From Lysobacter sp. 5GHs7-4 (lineage in GTDB: Bacteria > Pseudomonadota > Gammaproteobacteria > Xanthomonadales > Xanthomonadaceae), in NCBI RefSeq assembly GCF_021284765.1, contig NZ_CP089924.1:2560001-2624000 (forward strand): a stretch of 64,000 nt of DNA. The letters run 5' to 3'. Made by a program: the position numbers and the translations under genes. Below, one piece after another: positions 8,587-17,462 of the stretch; the first letter of the stretch is position 1, and each line of letters begins with the position of its first letter. The notes beneath the pieces are model-generated. The model was not told where the DNA came from and ran no database searches. It saw only the letters and a list, made by a program, of their open reading frames with translations.

Positions 8587-8892
8587 CTGGCTAGCTTAAC
8601 GCGTGGGCCGTCCGGCGCGCATCGCGGTCATCGCGGCCGCGGCGAGGCGGTGACGAATGCGCCGTACCGACGGCGTCGACCCGGGTCGAGCGCGGTGCCG
8701 GTGTTACTGCCAAGTTACGCAAAGCTTGCACGCATGCGCGTCCCAGCTTTCGACATGGTCACCCATGACCCGGGCCTCTCGGCACTTGACGCGCCGGTTA
8801 GCGGCTCTGCACATTCGGTCGGACCCTTCTCATCCACGCCCGATGGCGGACGGCGACGTCGGCATGCGGGCCTCAACGGCGGAAGCATCAAC
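8587..8892. other. divergent intergenic region between the kynurenine operon and the TldD locus
   Basis: Non-coding stretch of 306 bases between two operons that start away from each other, so it must hold both promoters. On the plus strand TTGACG at 8786-8791 is a fair -35 but the hexamer 17 bases later (GCACAT) is a poor -10. No convincing operator palindrome or riboswitch was seen. Reading frames that extend the TldD gene leftward through this region have no support from the paralogue downstream. Confidence 0.5.
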
Positions 8893-10521
8893 GTGGACAG
8901 ACGCGATTTCCTGACGATGTCGGGCCTGGGCCTGGCCGGCCTCATGGTTCCCTACGGCAACCTCATCGCCGCCGAGGCCTTGCTCTCGCCGCTGGACGTG
9001 GCCAAGAAGAAGGCCTTGGCCGACGCCGCGCTGGGCGCGGCCACCGGTGCCGGCGCCTCGTATTGCGACGTGCGCATCGGCCGCTACCTGCGCCAGTTCG
9101 TGATCACGCGCGAGGACAAGGTCCAGAACGTGGTCAACACCGAATCCACCGGCATCGGCGTGCGCGTGCTGGTCAACGGCGCCTGGGGCTTCGCCGCCAC
9201 CAACCGCCTCACCAACGAAGGCGTGGTCCAGGCCGCCAAGCAGGCCGCCGCGATCGCGCGCGCCAACGCCAAGAGCCAGACCGCGCCGGTGCAGCTGGCC
9301 AAGGCGCCGGGCGTGGGCGAGGTGTCGTGGAAGACGCCGATCAAGAAGAACTCGATGGAAGTGCCGCTCAAGGACAAGGTCGATCTGCTGCTGGGCGTGA
9401 ACGCCGCGGCGATCAAGGCCGGCGCCGACTTCGTCAACTCGATGCTGTTCCTGGTCAACGAGCAGAAGTATTTCGCCTCCACCGACGGCTCCTACATCGA
9501 CCAGGACGTGCACCGCATCTGGGCGCCGATGACGGTGACCGCGATCGACAAGGCCAGCGGCAAGTTCCGCACCCGCGACGGCCTGTCCTCGCCGATGGGC
9601 ATGGGCTTCGAGTACCTCGACGGCGCCGCCTCGGGCAAGGTGGTCTCGCCCAACGGCGTAGTCAACTACAGCGATTCCTACGACATGCTCGAGGACGCGG
9701 TGGCCTCGGCCAAGCAGGCGCGGCAGAAGCTGACCGCGCCCTCGGTCAAGCCCGGCAAGTACGACCTGGTGCTGGACCCCTCGCACACCTGGCTGACCAT
9801 CCACGAATCGGTGGGCCACCCGCTGGAGTTGGACCGCGTGCTGGGCTACGAGGCCAACTACGCCGGCACCAGCTTCGCCACGCTGGATAAGCGCAACGAC
9901 AAGTTCCGCTACGGCAGCGACAACGTCACCCTGTTCGCCGACAAGACCCAGGTCGGCAGCCTGGGCGCGGTCGGCTACGACGACGAAGGCGTCAAGACCA
10001 AGCGCTGGAACCTGATCAAGGACGGCATCCTGGTCGACTACCAGACCATCCGCGATCAGGCCCACATCGTCGGCAAGACCGAGTCCGACGGCTGCTGCTA
10101 CGCCGACAGCTGGTCCAGCGTGCAATTCCAGCGCATGGCCAACGTTTCGCTGGCGCCGGGCAAGAACAAGCTCAGCGTCGCCGACATGATCAAGGACGTC
10201 GAGAACGGCATCTACATCATCGGCGACGGCTCGTTCTCGATCGACCAGCAGCGCTACAACGCCCAGTTCGGTGGCCAGCTGTTCTACGAGATCAAGAACG
10301 GCAAGATCACCGGCATGCTCGAGGACGTGGCCTACCAGATCCGCACGCCGGAGTTCTGGAACGCCTGCACCGCGGTCTGCGACGACAGCGATTACCGCCT
10401 CGGCGGCTCGTTCTTCGACGGCAAGGGCCAGCCGGGCCAGGTGTCGGCGGTCTCGCACGGCTCCAGCACGGCGCGCTTCAACGGCATCAACGTCATCAAC
10501 ACCGCCCGCAAGCTCGGCTGA
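8893..10521 (+). CDS. TldD-family metallopeptidase with Tat signal (paralogue 1)
   Basis: TldD-type zinc peptidase of 542 residues. The GTG at 8893 is chosen because it gives MDRRDFLTMSGLGLAGLMVP, aligned end to end with the paralogue at 11976, and GGCGGAAG lies just upstream. RRDFL plus a hydrophobic run is a twin-arginine signal, unusual since classical TldD is cytoplasmic. The zinc motif is HESVGH at 304-309, in the frame TIHESVGHPLELDR, and GYDDEGVKT follows about 80 residues later. TldD acts with TldE to process peptides such as microcin B17 precursor and CcdA; the substrate here is unknown. TldE follows after 20 bases. Confidence 0.9.
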   Translation: MDRRDFLTMSGLGLAGLMVPYGNLIAAEALLSPLDVAKKKALADAALGAATGAGASYCDVRIGRYLRQFVITREDKVQNVVNTESTGIGVRVLVNGAWGFAATNRLTNEGVVQAAKQAAAIARANAKSQTAPVQLAKAPGVGEVSWKTPIKKNSMEVPLKDKVDLLLGVNAAAIKAGADFVNSMLFLVNEQKYFASTDGSYIDQDVHRIWAPMTVTAIDKASGKFRTRDGLSSPMGMGFEYLDGAASGKVVSPNGVVNYSDSYDMLEDAVASAKQARQKLTAPSVKPGKYDLVLDPSHTWLTIHESVGHPLELDRVLGYEANYAGTSFATLDKRNDKFRYGSDNVTLFADKTQVGSLGAVGYDDEGVKTKRWNLIKDGILVDYQTIRDQAHIVGKTESDGCCYADSWSSVQFQRMANVSLAPGKNKLSVADMIKDVENGIYIIGDGSFSIDQQRYNAQFGGQLFYEIKNGKITGMLEDVAYQIRTPEFWNACTAVCDDSDYRLGGSFFDGKGQPGQVSAVSHGSSTARFNGINVINTARKLG

Positions 10522-10541
10522 GCGATCCAGGAGAATTCACC

Positions 10542-11876
10542 ATGAGTATGTTCAACGAAGCCGAAGCCCGGGCCCTGCTGGAGAAGGTCGTCAAGCTGTC
10601 CAAGGCCGACGAGTGCACCGCCACGCTGACCGGCTCGATCTCGGGCAACATCCGTTTCGCCCTCAACAACGTCTCCACCAGCGGCATCGTCGACGACGCC
10701 GACCTGGCGGTGCAGGTCGCGTTCGGCAACCGCGTCGGCGTGGCCACGATCAACGAGTTCGACGATGCGGCCCTGGAACGCGTGGTGCGCCGCGCCGAGG
10801 ACCTGGCCCGCCTGGCGCCGGAAAATCCCGAGTTCATGCCGGCGATCGACAAGCAGAACTACAAGGCCAGCGACACCTTCAGCGCCGCCACCGCCGCGAT
10901 CACGCCCGAGTACCGGGCCAAGGTCGCGTCCGACTCGATCGCGCCGTGCCGCGCCGACAAGCTGACCGCCGCCGGGTTCCTGGAGGACGGCCAGAGCTTC
11001 GTCGCCTTCGCCAACAGCAAGGGCAATTTCGGCTATCAGCGCGCGACCAACTTCAACTACACCTGCACCGTGCGCACCGATGACGGCCGCGGCTCGGGCT
11101 GGGTCGGCCGCAACCTGCAAAGCGCCGACGATTTCAAGGCCGACAGCGACGTGCGCACGGCGATGCGCAAGGCCACCGAATCGGCCGAGGCCAAGGCGCT
11201 GGAGCCGGGCAAGTACACGGTGATCCTGGAGCCGGCCGCGGCCGCGGGCCTGATCTCTTTCATGATGAACTTCTTCGACGCGCGCCAGGCCGACGAGGGC
11301 CGCAGCTTCTTGTCCAAGAAGGGCGGCGGCAACAAGCTGGGCGAGCAGGTCTACGACCCGCGCGTGAACATCGTCGCCGATCCCTGGGACGAGCGCGCCG
11401 CGGTCATGCCCTGGGACGGCGACGGCCTGCCGCGCGAGAAGATGGCGGTGGTCGAGAACGGCAAGATCGCCGCGCTGCGCTACTCGCGCTACTGGGCCAA
11501 GAAGCAGGGCAAGCGCGCGGTCGGCACGCCCGGCAACCTGCTGATGGCCGGCGGCGACAAGTCCACCGCCGAGCTGATCAAGGGCACGCAGAAGGGCATC
11601 CTGGTCACGCGCACCTGGTACATCCGCCTGGTCGATCCGCAGACCGTGCTGCTGACCGGCCTGACCCGCGACGGCACCTTCTACATCGAGAACGGCGTGA
11701 TCAAGCATCCGGTGAAGAATTTCCGCTTCAACGAATCGCCGGTGATCATGCTCAACAACATCGAGGAGCTGGGCAAGCCGGTGCGCGTGGCCGGCGACGA
11801 GTCCTCGTTCGTGATGATGATTCCGCCGATGAAGCTGCGCGATTTCACCTTCACCTCGCTGTCGGACGCGGTCTGA
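10542..11876 (+). CDS. TldE/PmbA-family protein
   Basis: A 444-residue partner subunit of the TldD/PmbA superfamily. It has the family layout but no HExxxH; the stretch corresponding to the metal site reads AAAAGLISFMMNFFDARQADEG, which lacks the zinc histidines, as is usual for TldE. An AGGAG-like site (CCAGGAGAATTCACC) precedes the ATG. No signal peptide is visible, in contrast to both TldD neighbours. It should form a heterodimer with one or both TldD proteins. It starts 20 bases after the first tldD and ends 99 bases before the second. Confidence 0.9.
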   Translation: MSMFNEAEARALLEKVVKLSKADECTATLTGSISGNIRFALNNVSTSGIVDDADLAVQVAFGNRVGVATINEFDDAALERVVRRAEDLARLAPENPEFMPAIDKQNYKASDTFSAATAAITPEYRAKVASDSIAPCRADKLTAAGFLEDGQSFVAFANSKGNFGYQRATNFNYTCTVRTDDGRGSGWVGRNLQSADDFKADSDVRTAMRKATESAEAKALEPGKYTVILEPAAAAGLISFMMNFFDARQADEGRSFLSKKGGGNKLGEQVYDPRVNIVADPWDERAAVMPWDGDGLPREKMAVVENGKIAALRYSRYWAKKQGKRAVGTPGNLLMAGGDKSTAELIKGTQKGILVTRTWYIRLVDPQTVLLTGLTRDGTFYIENGVIKHPVKNFRFNESPVIMLNNIEELGKPVRVAGDESSFVMMIPPMKLRDFTFTSLSDAV

Positions 11877-11975
11877 CGCCAGACGGCCAAGGCGGCGCCA
11901 CCGCTTGCCGGTGCGCCGCCCGCGCCGCGAAACACCCGCTACGACCGATCACCGCCACAGCCGAGTCCGCAAGCC

Positions 11976-13601
11976 GTGCAACGACGCGATTTTCTGAGTT
12001 TCACCGGCCTGGGCCTGGCCGGCCTCATGCTTCCCTACGGCCGCAGCATCGCCGCCGAGGCCCTGCTGGAACCGGTAGACACCGCGCGTCGCCGCGCTCT
12101 GGCCGATGCGGCCTTGAACGCGGCCCGCGAGGGCGGCGCCTCCTACTGCGACGTGCGTATCGGCCGTTATCTGCGCCAGTCGGTGATCACCCGCGAGGCG
12201 CAGGTACGCAACATCGTCAACGGCGAATCCGCCGGCGTCGGCATCCGCGTGCTCAGCGACGGCGCCTGGGGCTTCGCCGCCACCGCGCGCTCCACGCCCG
12301 ATGCGGTGGCCGCCGCCGCGCGTCAGGCGCTGGCGATCGCGCGCGCCAACGCCAAGGTGCTGACCCGCAAGGTCGAACTGGCGCCGGTGCAGGGCGTGGG
12401 CGAAGTGCGCTGGGCCACGCCGGTGCGCAAGAACGCGATGGCGGTGCCGATCAAGGACAAAGTCGAGCTGCTGCTGGGCGTGAACGCCGCGGCGATGAAG
12501 GCCGGTGCCGATTTCGTCAATTCCACCTTGTTCGTGATCAACGAACAAAAGTATTTCGCGTCCACCGACGGCAGCTACATCGATCAGGACGTGCACCGGA
12601 TCTGGCTGCCGCTGACCGCCACCGCGGTGGACAAGGCCAGCGGCAAGTTCCGCACCCGCGACGGCCTGTCGGCGCCGATGGGCATGGGCTACGAATACCT
12701 GGACGCCGATCCGGCCGGAAAGCACGCCTTGCCCGGCGGCATGACCGGCTACGGCAGTTCCTACGACGTGATGGAGGACGCGGTCGCGGCCGCCAAGCAC
12801 GCGCGCGCCAAGCTCAAGGCGCCCTCGGTCAAGCCCGGCAAGTACGACCTGGTGCTGGACCCGTCGAACATGTTTCTCACGATCCACGAGAACGTCGGCC
12901 ATCCGCTGGAACTGGACCGCGTGCTCGGCTACGAGGCCAACTACGCCGGCACCAGTTTCGCCACCCTGGACAAACGCGAACAGGGCTATCGCTACGGCAG
13001 CGAGGTGGTGAACTTCGTCGCCGACAAGACCCGCGCCGGCAGCCTGGGCGCGGTCGGCTACGACGACGAAGGCGTGAAGACGCGGCAGTGGGATCTGGTG
13101 CGCGACGGCATCCTGGTCGATTACCAGGCCACCCGCGACGAGGCCCTCATCCTCGGCCACAAGGAATCGCACGGTTGCAGCTATGCCGACAGCTGGTCCA
13201 GCGTGCAGTTCCAGCGCATGGCCAATGTCTCGCTGCTGCCGGGCAAGAAACCGCTGAGCGTGGCCGAGATGGTCAAGGGCGTGGAACGCGGCCTGTACGT
13301 GCACGGGCGCGGCTCGTATTCGATCGACCAGCAGCGCTACAACGCGCAGTTCGGCGGCCAGCTGTTCTTCGAGATCAAGAACGGCCAGGTCGTGGGCCTG
13401 GTCGAGGACGCGGCCTACCAGATCCGCACGCCGGAGTTCTGGAACGCCTGCGTGGCCGTCTGCGACCAGCGCGACTTCCGCCTCGGCGGTTCGTTCTTCG
13501 ACGGCAAGGGCCAGCCCAGCCAGGTGTCGGCGGTCTCGCACGGCTCCAGCACCGCGCGTTTCAACGGCGTGAACGTCATCAACACCGCGCGTTCGCTGTA
13601 G
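11976..13601 (+). CDS. TldD-family metallopeptidase with Tat signal (paralogue 2)
   Basis: A 541-residue TldD paralogue starting with GTG (MQRRDFLSFTGLGLAGLMLP). It is clearly homologous over its full length to the gene at 8893, with long identical blocks in the middle and at the C-terminus (GGSFFDGKGQPSQVSAVSHG). The twin-arginine motif is kept, and the zinc motif HENVGH falls at the same residue numbers, 304-309. The two probably arose by tandem duplication around tldE, with enough change to suggest distinct roles. The DUF4159 gene follows after 56 bases. Confidence 0.9.
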   Translation: MQRRDFLSFTGLGLAGLMLPYGRSIAAEALLEPVDTARRRALADAALNAAREGGASYCDVRIGRYLRQSVITREAQVRNIVNGESAGVGIRVLSDGAWGFAATARSTPDAVAAAARQALAIARANAKVLTRKVELAPVQGVGEVRWATPVRKNAMAVPIKDKVELLLGVNAAAMKAGADFVNSTLFVINEQKYFASTDGSYIDQDVHRIWLPLTATAVDKASGKFRTRDGLSAPMGMGYEYLDADPAGKHALPGGMTGYGSSYDVMEDAVAAAKHARAKLKAPSVKPGKYDLVLDPSNMFLTIHENVGHPLELDRVLGYEANYAGTSFATLDKREQGYRYGSEVVNFVADKTRAGSLGAVGYDDEGVKTRQWDLVRDGILVDYQATRDEALILGHKESHGCSYADSWSSVQFQRMANVSLLPGKKPLSVAEMVKGVERGLYVHGRGSYSIDQQRYNAQFGGQLFFEIKNGQVVGLVEDAAYQIRTPEFWNACVAVCDQRDFRLGGSFFDGKGQPSQVSAVSHGSSTARFNGVNVINTARSL

Positions 13602-13657
13602 GCCGTGCCGATGCGCGTCGCCGTCCCGCATGCCCCGGCGTTCCGACGCGCGGACGC

Positions 13658-14368
13658 ATGCGCATGAACCGCGCGCAGTTCCTGCGCCTGATGCTGGGCG
13701 GACTGGCCGGTGCGGCCTTGTCGCGGCCCTGGCAGGCGGCGTCGGCGGCGGCCGAGTACGACTTCTGGTTCACCCGCCTGAAGTACGACTCCGGCGACTG
13801 GGACGTGGACCAGCGCATGCCGGCCAACCTGATCACCTCGCTGATCGACTACACCAACCTGCGCGTGGACCCCAAGGAGCACGTGCTGGCGCTGGCCGAT
13901 CCGAAGATGCTGACCGCGCCGTTCTGCTACCTGGCCGGGCACAAGCTGGTCGAGTTCAATCCCGACGAGCGCCGCAACTTCGAGCGTTACGTGCGCAACG
14001 GCGGCTTCGTCTTCGTCGACGACTGCAACCACGACATCGACGGCCTGTTCGCGCGCTCCTTCGAATCGCAGATGGCGGCGATCTTCGGCCGCAAGGCGAT
14101 GAAGAAGCTGCCCAAGAACCATCCCCTCTACCGCAGCTTCTTCGTCTTCGACGGCCCGCCGGCGACCGGCTTCGAACTCAACGGCTGGGGCGACGACCTG
14201 GTCCACGAGTACCTGCAGGGCATCGAGATCGACGGCCGCCTGGGCGTGCTCTACAGCAACAAGGACTACGGCTGCGAGTGGGACTACGACTGGCGCAACA
14301 AGCGCTTCCTGGCCGAGGACAACACCAAGTTCGCGGTCAACATCGTCATGTACGCGCTGACCGCGTGA
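13658..14368 (+). CDS. DUF4159 domain protein with Tat-like leader
   Basis: A 236-residue protein beginning MRMNRAQFLRLMLGGLAGAAL; ATG at 13664 is an alternative start. The leader resembles a Tat signal with NR in place of RR (NRAQFLRLM, then a hydrophobic run ending near AASAAAEYDF). The mature part matches the DUF4159 pattern: an FTRLKYDSGDWDVD start, then an RNGGFVFVDDCNHD strand. In many genomes DUF4159 domains occur beside MoxR, DUF58 and BatA-like proteins, often as the C-terminal part of the membrane protein; here it is a separate exported protein. Function unknown. Confidence 0.82.
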   Translation: MRMNRAQFLRLMLGGLAGAALSRPWQAASAAAEYDFWFTRLKYDSGDWDVDQRMPANLITSLIDYTNLRVDPKEHVLALADPKMLTAPFCYLAGHKLVEFNPDERRNFERYVRNGGFVFVDDCNHDIDGLFARSFESQMAAIFGRKAMKKLPKNHPLYRSFFVFDGPPATGFELNGWGDDLVHEYLQGIEIDGRLGVLYSNKDYGCEWDYDWRNKRFLAEDNTKFAVNIVMYALTA

Positions 14369-14390
14369 ACGCATCCAGCAAGGGCACCCC

Positions 14391-15389
14391 ATGAGCCAGA
14401 CCCCCAGCGAATCCGACATCCAGGCCGAACTGGCCCAGCTGAGCACGCTGCGCAGCGCGATCGCGCAGGCCATCGTCGGCCAGGACGACGTGGTCGAGCA
14501 GTTGCTGATCGGCCTGCTGGCCGGCGGCCACTGCCTGCTCGAAGGCGTGCCCGGCCTGGGCAAGACCCTGCTGGTGCGCTCGCTGGGGCAGGCGCTGGAA
14601 CTGCAGTTCCGGCGCGTGCAGTTCACGCCCGACCTGATGCCCAGCGACATCCTCGGCACCGAGCTGCTGGAAGAGGATCACGGCACCGGTCATCGCCATT
14701 TCCGCTTCCAGCCCGGCCCGATCTTCACCAACCTGCTGCTGGCCGACGAGCTCAACCGCACGCCGCCCAAGACCCAGGCGGCGCTGCTGGAGGCGATGCA
14801 GGAACGCACGGTCAGCTACGCCGGCGTCACCCACACCCTGCCGTCGCCGTTCTTCGTGCTGGCCACGCAGAATCCTTTGGAACAGGCCGGCACCTATCCC
14901 TTGCCGGAGGCGCAGCTGGACCGCTTCCTGCTGCATATCCGCGTCGACTATCCGAGCGAGCGCGAGGAGCACGACATCCTGCAGCAGACCACCGGCGCGC
15001 ACAGCGCGCAGGTGCCGCGGGTGATGCACGGCGAGCAGGTGCTGGCCTTGCAGGCGCGCGTGCGCGAGGTCCATCTGGGCGACGATCTGCTGCTGTGGAT
15101 CACCCGCCTGGTGCGCGCCAGCCGGCCGCGCGACAGCGCCCTGGCCGAAGTGCGGCAATGGGTGAAGTGGGGCGCGGGCCCGCGTGCCGGTCAGTCGCTG
15201 GTGCTGGCGGCCAAGGCGCGCGCGCTGCTGCACGGCCGCTTGGCCGCGACGCGCGACGACGTGCTGGCGCTGGCGGCGCCGGTGATGCGTCACCGCCTGT
15301 TGCTGTCGTTCGCCGCGGAGGCCGAGCAGAAGAGCGCCGACGACGTGATCGCCGCGCTGGTGCGCGGCGTGCGGTTCGCCGGCGCCTGA
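14391..15389 (+). CDS. MoxR-family AAA+ ATPase
   Basis: A 332-residue AAA+ ATPase. Walker A is GVPGLGKT (52-59) and Walker B is LLLADE (115-120), followed by the MoxR signature LNRTPPKTQAALLEAMQE and a sensor region around LATQNPLEQAGTYPLPEAQ. MoxR proteins act as chaperone-like ATPases with von Willebrand A proteins to mature or insert cofactors into partner enzymes. Here the DUF58 protein encoded 25 bases downstream is the expected partner and the exported TldD/E or DUF4159 proteins are possible clients. Confidence 0.95.
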   Translation: MSQTPSESDIQAELAQLSTLRSAIAQAIVGQDDVVEQLLIGLLAGGHCLLEGVPGLGKTLLVRSLGQALELQFRRVQFTPDLMPSDILGTELLEEDHGTGHRHFRFQPGPIFTNLLLADELNRTPPKTQAALLEAMQERTVSYAGVTHTLPSPFFVLATQNPLEQAGTYPLPEAQLDRFLLHIRVDYPSEREEHDILQQTTGAHSAQVPRVMHGEQVLALQARVREVHLGDDLLLWITRLVRASRPRDSALAEVRQWVKWGAGPRAGQSLVLAAKARALLHGRLAATRDDVLALAAPVMRHRLLLSFAAEAEQKSADDVIAALVRGVRFAGA

Positions 15390-15414
15390 GCGCAGGGGCA
15401 GGGCGGCGATTGCG

Positions 15415-16311
15415 ATGAGCGGCGATCTGATCCCGGCGGCGGTGCGCGCGCGTCTGCGCAACCTGCGCCTGACCTCGCGGCGCGCGGTCGGCGCGCACGG
15501 GCTGGGCCTGCACCGCAGCCGCAGCCGCGGCGCCGGGTTGGAGTTCGCCCAGTACCGCGCCTACGAGCCCGGCGACGAACTGCGCCAGATCGATTGGAAG
15601 CTGTACGCGCGCTCGGACCGCTTCTTCGTGCGCGAGGCCGAACGCGAGAGTCCGCTGGCGGTGTGGCTGCTGCTGGACGCCAGCGCCTCGATGAACCAGG
15701 CCGATGCGGCGCGGCCGGGTTGGAGCCGCTTGGATGCGGCCAAGGCCCTGGTCGCCTGCGTGGCCGAGCTGGCCCTGCGCCAGGGCGATCGCTTCGGCCT
15801 GATCGCGTTGCGCGACGACGGCCTGCGCCTGCTCGCGCCGGCCAGCGGCCCGCGTCAACGCGACCGTCTGCTGCTGGAGCTGCAGGCGCTGTCGGCGCGC
15901 GGTAGCTGGCCCGGCAGCGAGCAATTGCGGCCGCTGTGGGAACGCATCCGCGCCGACGACCTGGTGCTGATGCTGGGCGACGGATTCGACGAGAGCGGCA
16001 TCGCCGTGGCCGAACGTCTGGCCGCGGCGCGGCGCGAGGTGCTGAGCCTGCGCATTCTCACCGCCGAAGAGCGCGACTTCCCGTATCAGGGCGGGCATCG
16101 TTTCCGCGATGCTGAAACCGGCGAAGAGCTGCTGGGCGACGGCGTCGCGCTGCGCGCCGAGTTCCTGGCCCGCTTCGCCGCGGCGCGCGCGCAGATCGAC
16201 GCGCGCCTGGACGCCTGCGGCATCCGCCACGCCGAATACGTGCTGGACCAGGAACTGGACCTGCCGCTGCGGCGCTTGTTCGGCGCCCGCGACGCCGCGG
16301 AGTACGCGTGA
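15415..16311 (+). CDS. DUF58 domain protein (von Willebrand A-like)
   Basis: A 298-residue protein with the DUF58 signature around residues 43-75 (FAQYRAYEPGDELRQIDWKLYARS) and a MIDAS-like DASAS at 88-92, so it has a vWA-like fold that could bind a metal. Proteins of this group pair with MoxR ATPases. No membrane segment is evident. Its stop overlaps the GTG start of the BatA-like gene by 4 bases, so the two are translationally coupled. Confidence 0.93.
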   Translation: MSGDLIPAAVRARLRNLRLTSRRAVGAHGLGLHRSRSRGAGLEFAQYRAYEPGDELRQIDWKLYARSDRFFVREAERESPLAVWLLLDASASMNQADAARPGWSRLDAAKALVACVAELALRQGDRFGLIALRDDGLRLLAPASGPRQRDRLLLELQALSARGSWPGSEQLRPLWERIRADDLVLMLGDGFDESGIAVAERLAAARREVLSLRILTAEERDFPYQGGHRFRDAETGEELLGDGVALRAEFLARFAAARAQIDARLDACGIRHAEYVLDQELDLPLRRLFGARDAAEYA

Positions 16312-17462
16312 ATTTCGCCCTGCTGCTGCCTGCCGCGCTGGCCGCGCTGACGGCCTTGCTGCTGCCGCTGCTGATCCATCTGGCGCGACGCAGCGAGCAG
16401 CGCCCGACCGACTTCGCCGCGTTGCGCTGGCTGCGCCAGAAGCCGCGCCCGCGCCATCGCATCCGCTTCGACGAGCGCTGGTTGCTGCTGCTGCGTCTGC
16501 TGTTGCTGGCCTTGTTGGCGCTATGGCTGGCGCGGCCGGCGATGTACGGCGGCGCCACCGTGCGGCCCTGGGTGGCGGTCGCGCCGGGTATCGATCCTCG
16601 GGCCCTGGACCTGCCCGCTGATGCGCGCGTGCGTTGGCTGGCGCCGGGCAGTCCGAGCATCGATACGCCGATGCCTGCGCGCGCGCAGCCGCTGGCCAGC
16701 CTGCTGCGCGAACTCGACGCGACTCTGCCGGCCGATGTGCCGCTGCAGGTGGTCGTGCCGGCGCAGTTGTCGGGCGCGGACGGCGAACGCCCGCGGCTGT
16801 CGCGGAAGGTCGAATGGCGCGTGGTGGCGGGTTCGAACGCAGCCGCATCGGTCGCCGCCGCGCAAGCGCCGGTCAAGGCCGCGATCCGCTATGCGCCCGA
16901 CCACGCGGCCGCCTTGCCGTATCTGCGCGCGGCCATCGCATCCTGGTCGCCGCAAGGCACCGCGGTGGACGCCGCCGTCGCAACCGCGGCCGCGCCCAGC
17001 GATCCCAAGGTCCGCAATCTGCTATGGCTCGCGCCCGGACCGCTGCCCGCACCCGTGCTGGAGTGGGCGGGCGCGGGCGGCACGCTGGTGCTGGCGGCCG
17101 ACACGCAGGCGCCTTCCCTGGCGTCCAGCCTGCCGCTGTGGCGCGACGGCGAGGGCCGGGTGCTGGCGGAAGGCGGGCGCTACCGCGAGGGCCGCGTGCT
17201 GCGTTTCACCCGCGCGCTCACGCCGCAGAGCCTGCCGCTGCTACTGGAACCGGAGTTTCCGCGCGGCCTGCGCGCTTTGCTGAGCGCACCCGTCGCGGCG
17301 CCGACGCTGACTTCGGCCGGCGATTACGCGCCGCGCCACGGCGGCCCGACTTACGACACGCCCGCGCGCGATCTCAAGCCCTGGCTGGCGCTGTTGATCG
17401 GCGCCTTGTTCGTGCTGGAGCGCTGGCTCGCCTGCCGTCCGCGTCGCGGTGGTGCGCCATGA
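16308..17462 (+). CDS. BatA-domain membrane protein
   Basis: A 384-residue protein starting at GTG (GTGA overlap with the DUF58 stop). It opens with the BatA/aerotolerance N-terminal layout: a membrane segment at about 3-22, the basic loop HLARRSEQRPTDFAALRWLRQ, and a second membrane segment near 57-76. A long Ala-rich periplasmic-type region follows and a last hydrophobic segment lies near residues 360-376 (WLALLIGALFVLERWLA). The stop overlaps the next gene as ATGA. It likely anchors the MoxR/DUF58 module in the inner membrane. Confidence 0.88.
   Translation: MNFALLLPAALAALTALLLPLLIHLARRSEQRPTDFAALRWLRQKPRPRHRIRFDERWLLLLRLLLLALLALWLARPAMYGGATVRPWVAVAPGIDPRALDLPADARVRWLAPGSPSIDTPMPARAQPLASLLRELDATLPADVPLQVVVPAQLSGADGERPRLSRKVEWRVVAGSNAAASVAAAQAPVKAAIRYAPDHAAALPYLRAAIASWSPQGTAVDAAVATAAAPSDPKVRNLLWLAPGPLPAPVLEWAGAGGTLVLAADTQAPSLASSLPLWRDGEGRVLAEGGRYREGRVLRFTRALTPQSLPLLLEPEFPRGLRALLSAPVAAPTLTSAGDYAPRHGGPTYDTPARDLKPWLALLIGALFVLERWLACRPRRGGAP

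Noticed and set aside
8569..8892. 108-codon N-terminal extension of the first TldD
   Set aside because: The paralogue has no such extension, and the internal GTG gives a matching Tat leader.
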